Source: Pilimelia anulata
Lineage (GTDB): Bacteria > Actinomycetota > Actinomycetes > Mycobacteriales > Micromonosporaceae
Length of the DNA stretch: 64,000 nt
Reading direction: 5' to 3'
Assembly (NCBI RefSeq): GCF_014647895.1
Contig: NZ_BMQB01000003.1
Coordinates: 372,001-436,000 of the forward strand
Shown: positions 61,441 through 64,000 of the stretch, one piece after another
Numbering within the stretch: position 1 is the first letter of the stretch
Layout: every line of letters starts with the position of its first letter
The notes under the pieces: generated by a model
What the model was told of the DNA's origin: nothing
Databases searched by the model: none
Seen by the model: only the letters and a program-made list of their open reading frames with translations
Made by a program: the position numbers and the translations under genes

Positions 61441-62192
61441 TGGGTGTCGTAGCTGTGTGCTCGGCGAAGGGCTCGCCCGGGGTGAGTACGGCGGCGTTGG
61501 CGTTGACGTTGTCGTGGCCGATTCCGGTGGTGCTGGCCGAGTGCGATCCGGCCGGCGGCGACGCGCTGCCCGGCTACCTCGCCGGCCAGGTTCCGGCCGA
61601 CCGGGGGACGGCGGAGCTGGCGGTCGCGCACGCCCGCGGCCGGCTGCGTGAGGAGTTCTTCGGAAACCTGATCGATTTGGAGCCGCCGGCGCAGCGTCGG
61701 CTGCTGCTGCCCGGGATCAGTTCCCCGACCTCGGCCGGGGTCGTGGCGGAGATGGGCCAGGACCTGGCCGCCCTGTTCACCGACCTGGACGCGCAGGGGT
61801 TGGATGTGGTGGCCGACTGCGGCCGGCTGTCCGCCGAGCACACCCTCTGGCCGGTCATCCGCGCCGCGGGCGCGGTGCTGCTGGTGGTGCGGGCAACGCT
61901 GCCGTCGCTGGCGCACGCCCAGCACGCCCTGGCGAAGCTGGAGGCTGTCGCTGCGCACCCGCAGAACGTGAGGCTGTTGATCGTTGACGACGGCCCCTAC
62001 GCCAGCGAGGCCGGTCGGCGGTTGGACGCACCGGTGGCCGGGGTGTGGCCGTGGGCGCCACGCGTGGCGCGCAAGCTCTCGCACGGTGGGGCGCTGCCGC
62101 GGGGGCAGCGGCTGATCGTGGAGGCGCACCGCCTGGCCCGCACTCTGCACGACGGGGTGCACCGGCAGGGGGTGAGCGCCGATGTCCGATAA
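61440..62192 (+). CDS. ParA/CpaE-like P-loop protein with deviant Walker A
   Basis: 250 residues. N-terminal VVAVCSAKGSPGVSTAAL stands where ParA/MinD proteins have KGGVGKTT: the first Lys is kept but the GK[ST] Lys is replaced by Val, so ATP hydrolysis is uncertain. ECDPAGGD follows, as in this group, and DVVADCGRLS fits the second motif. CpaE-like proteins localise Tad pilus assembly. Overlaps the neighbouring genes at both ends. Confidence 0.8.
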   Translation: MGVVAVCSAKGSPGVSTAALALTLSWPIPVVLAECDPAGGDALPGYLAGQVPADRGTAELAVAHARGRLREEFFGNLIDLEPPAQRRLLLPGISSPTSAGVVAEMGQDLAALFTDLDAQGLDVVADCGRLSAEHTLWPVIRAAGAVLLVVRATLPSLAHAQHALAKLEAVAAHPQNVRLLIVDDGPYASEAGRRLDAPVAGVWPWAPRVARKLSHGGALPRGQRLIVEAHRLARTLHDGVHRQGVSADVR

Positions 62193-63738
62193 GCCGAAGC
62201 CGCCATGGCTGACCAGCCCGCTGCCGCCGCCACGTCACCTCGCCGCGGTGCGCACCAACCGGCAAATGACCGACGAGCCCGCCGGTGAGCAGGCCAACAC
62301 GCGCGTCCCGACGCCGCGCTTGCCCGAACCCGCCCCCGCCGCGCCGCAGGATGCGCAGGCGGTGGACTACACGCTGGTGCGGCGGCTACACGAGCGGGTG
62401 GTGCGGGAGCAGGCCACGATGCTGCACGCCACCGCCAGCGACGACCCCGTCGCGGTGGCCGAGCGGGAGCGGATCGTGACCCGCGTCGTCGGCGTCTGGG
62501 TCGACGAGCAGCGCCGACAGCGCCGCATCACCCCGGCGTACGAGGACGCCCTACTGGCCGCCGTCATGGCCGAGATCGCCGGGCTCGGGCGGCTGCAGCA
62601 GCTACTCGACGACCCGACGATCGAGAACATCACGATCCTGGGCTGCGACGGCGTCCGGATCGAGTACCGGGACGGGCGGATCGCCTCGGCGCCGCCGGTG
62701 GCCGACAGCGACGACGACCTGGTGGCCCTGGTCGCCAACCTCGCCCGCCGGGCGGCGGACTCCGGTTCGACGGAGCGGTCGTTGTCGCCATCGCAGCCGA
62801 TGCTCGACCTGCAGCTCAAGGACGGGTCTCGGCTGACGGCGATCTACCAGGTGTCCCAGCGGCCGGTGGTGGTGATCCGCCGCCACGGCGCCCTGGCGGT
62901 GACGCTTCCCGATCTGGTTGGCCCGTCGTTCGACATGCTCGATCCGCTGCTCGCGGACTTCCTCACCGCCGCGATGGCCGCCCGCCTCAACGTGCTGGTG
63001 GCCGGCTGGCCGGGCGCAGGCAAGACCACCCTGGTGCGGGCGCTCGCGGCCGAGATCCCCCGTCACGAGTGGTTCGTGACCATGGAGGAGTCCCGCGAGC
63101 TCGGTTTGCACACCACCGGCGCCCACCCGTGGGCCGTCTCCCTGGAAGCGCGTGAAGGCCACGGTGACCTCGGTATGGATGGCCGGCCGGTCGGGGAGAT
63201 CACCCTCGACGACATGATCCCGCTATCCCTGCGCCTGAACACCAGCCGGGTGATCGTCGGTGAGGTCCGGTCGCGGGAGATCGTGGCGATGCTGCAGGCG
63301 ATGGGCACCACCGGCGGCTCCCTGGCCACCATCCACTCGCGGGGGCCGCAGATGGTGATGGACCGCGTCGTCGAACTCGTCCTGGCCCACCGCGGCGAAC
63401 ACTCGGTCCAGCGGGCGTTCCGGCAGGTCGCCGGCGCCGTCGACCTGATCGTGTACGTGGAGATGATCGACGAGACCGCCATCGGCGGCCGGAAGCACCG
63501 CTTCGTGAGCCACGTCCTAGAGGTCGACGGCCTCTTCCCGGACGGCGACGGCGTCCGCACCACCACCGTGTTCGGGCCGGCCGACGGGCAGTCGGGGCGG
63601 GCGGTGCCACAACATCTGCCGGAGCGGCACGTCAACCGGCTGCGCCGCGTCGGCTACGACCCAGGTGTCCTCAACCAGTACCGCGGAGTCGGTAGGTGGC
63701 CCCGCCGGCTGGACACGATCGTGGGCGGTGGCGGCTGA
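62182..63738 (+). CDS. CpaF/TadA-type secretion ATPase
   Basis: 518 residues of the VirB11/CpaF family. N-terminal domain (about 60-240) with LLDDPTIENITILGCDGVRI, then Walker A GWPGAGKTT (275-283), an acidic Asp/Glu box (MEESRELGLH), SRVIVGEVRSREIVAML (Walker B) and a His box (GSLATIHSRG). It powers assembly in Tad pili, type II and related secretion, and some conjugation machines. Starts inside the previous gene; stop overlaps the next ATG. Confidence 0.92.
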   Translation: MSDKPKPPWLTSPLPPPRHLAAVRTNRQMTDEPAGEQANTRVPTPRLPEPAPAAPQDAQAVDYTLVRRLHERVVREQATMLHATASDDPVAVAERERIVTRVVGVWVDEQRRQRRITPAYEDALLAAVMAEIAGLGRLQQLLDDPTIENITILGCDGVRIEYRDGRIASAPPVADSDDDLVALVANLARRAADSGSTERSLSPSQPMLDLQLKDGSRLTAIYQVSQRPVVVIRRHGALAVTLPDLVGPSFDMLDPLLADFLTAAMAARLNVLVAGWPGAGKTTLVRALAAEIPRHEWFVTMEESRELGLHTTGAHPWAVSLEAREGHGDLGMDGRPVGEITLDDMIPLSLRLNTSRVIVGEVRSREIVAMLQAMGTTGGSLATIHSRGPQMVMDRVVELVLAHRGEHSVQRAFRQVAGAVDLIVYVEMIDETAIGGRKHRFVSHVLEVDGLFPDGDGVRTTTVFGPADGQSGRAVPQHLPERHVNRLRRVGYDPGVLNQYRGVGRWPRRLDTIVGGGG

Positions 63739-64000
63739 TGGACGGCCTGTTCCTGCCCGCCATGGTCGCCGGGGCCGTGCTCGCGGTCTCGGTGCTGTGG
63801 CTGGTCGGCATGCTCACCGGCCGGCTCCCGCGCACCCTCGGACCGGCGACCGCCTGGGCTCGGCGGGGATGGCGTGGGCCGCGGCGGGGCGGGGCGCGGG
63901 AGCGGCGGATCCACCGCCGCCGCATCGCTGCCGCCGGCCTGGCCGCGTTGGCGGTGCTGGCGGTGTCGGGGATGCCGGTGGCCGCGGCGCTGACCGCCCT
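63738..64000 (+). CDS. Probable TadB-like membrane protein, N-terminal part
   Basis: 87 codons before the window ends. Starts MDGLFLPAMVAGAVLAVSVL (first transmembrane helix), a basic loop (RRGWRGPRRGGARERRIHRR) and a second hydrophobic helix beginning AAAGLAALAVLAVSG. The place directly after a CpaF-like ATPase (TGATG overlap) and the layout fit a TadB/type II secretion F-domain protein; its sequence is too short to prove it. Confidence 0.6.
   Translation, partial: MDGLFLPAMVAGAVLAVSVLWLVGMLTGRLPRTLGPATAWARRGWRGPRRGGARERRIHRRRIAAAGLAALAVLAVSGMPVAAALTA

Overview
The window is very GC-rich, uses many GTG starts and carries purS/purQ/purL, bldC with a valine/leucine-type dehydrogenase, and an htdX-fabG4-fadA2 block. 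That combination points to an actinomycete, most likely Micromonosporaceae; the family is inferred from gene content, not from a search.

Layout. 1-27 kb is a purine-biosynthesis neighbourhood: purA, purD, purB, purS-purQ-purL, purF and purM, all on the + strand. Between them sit a diacylglycerol-kinase-like gene, an AbiEi/DUF559-like gene, the acyl-CoA genes htdX-fabG4 / fadA2, two tandem trypsin-like proteases, a Gdt1/TMEM165-type transporter, a ComB-like phosphatase, a large membrane protein and a sterol-carrier-like protein. Directly after purM lies a compact two-gene RiPP locus: a radical SAM/SPASM maturase overlapping a 73-residue precursor whose C-terminus carries W-N-H, F-E-N, F-F-N and W-N-N motifs. 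This is the most striking system in the window. 27-44 kb continues with a DUF3073 gene, the amino-acid dehydrogenase, bldC, an aldo/keto reductase, a PrsW-type protease, a substrate-binding lipoprotein whose lobes appear circularly permuted, an operon of GGDEF-EAL protein / PLP decarboxylase / MFS transporter, an FtsX-ectodomain-like protein and an oxoamine synthase-acyltransferase fusion. It ends at tRNA-Phe(GAA).

Right of the tRNA (44.2-64 kb) the DNA looks accessory. There are two STAS gene remnants in opposite orientation, two genes that appear frameshifted (ynfA and a Cys-rich protein), two LigD-type ATP-dependent DNA ligase proteins, a NERD protein, an ImuA'-like gene and many small hypothetical genes. 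At the right edge is a tightly overlapping operon with a SAF-domain protein, a ParA/CpaE-like protein, a CpaF/TadA-like ATPase and the start of a probable TadB-like membrane protein. This looks like a Tad pilus or related secretion/conjugation machine that continues past the window. No integrase is visible.

Regulation. Several starts (purD, purB, scp, the gdt1-like gene, a VOC gene and others) have a TAnnnT hexamer 6-8 nt before the start codon and no good Shine-Dalgarno, suggesting leaderless transcripts. Other notable DNA signals are three DnaA-box sequences in a 17-bp inverted repeat after purA, a G-quadruplex motif plus a triplicated ribosome-binding-site/GTG unit before fadA2, and strong inverted repeats at several gene ends.
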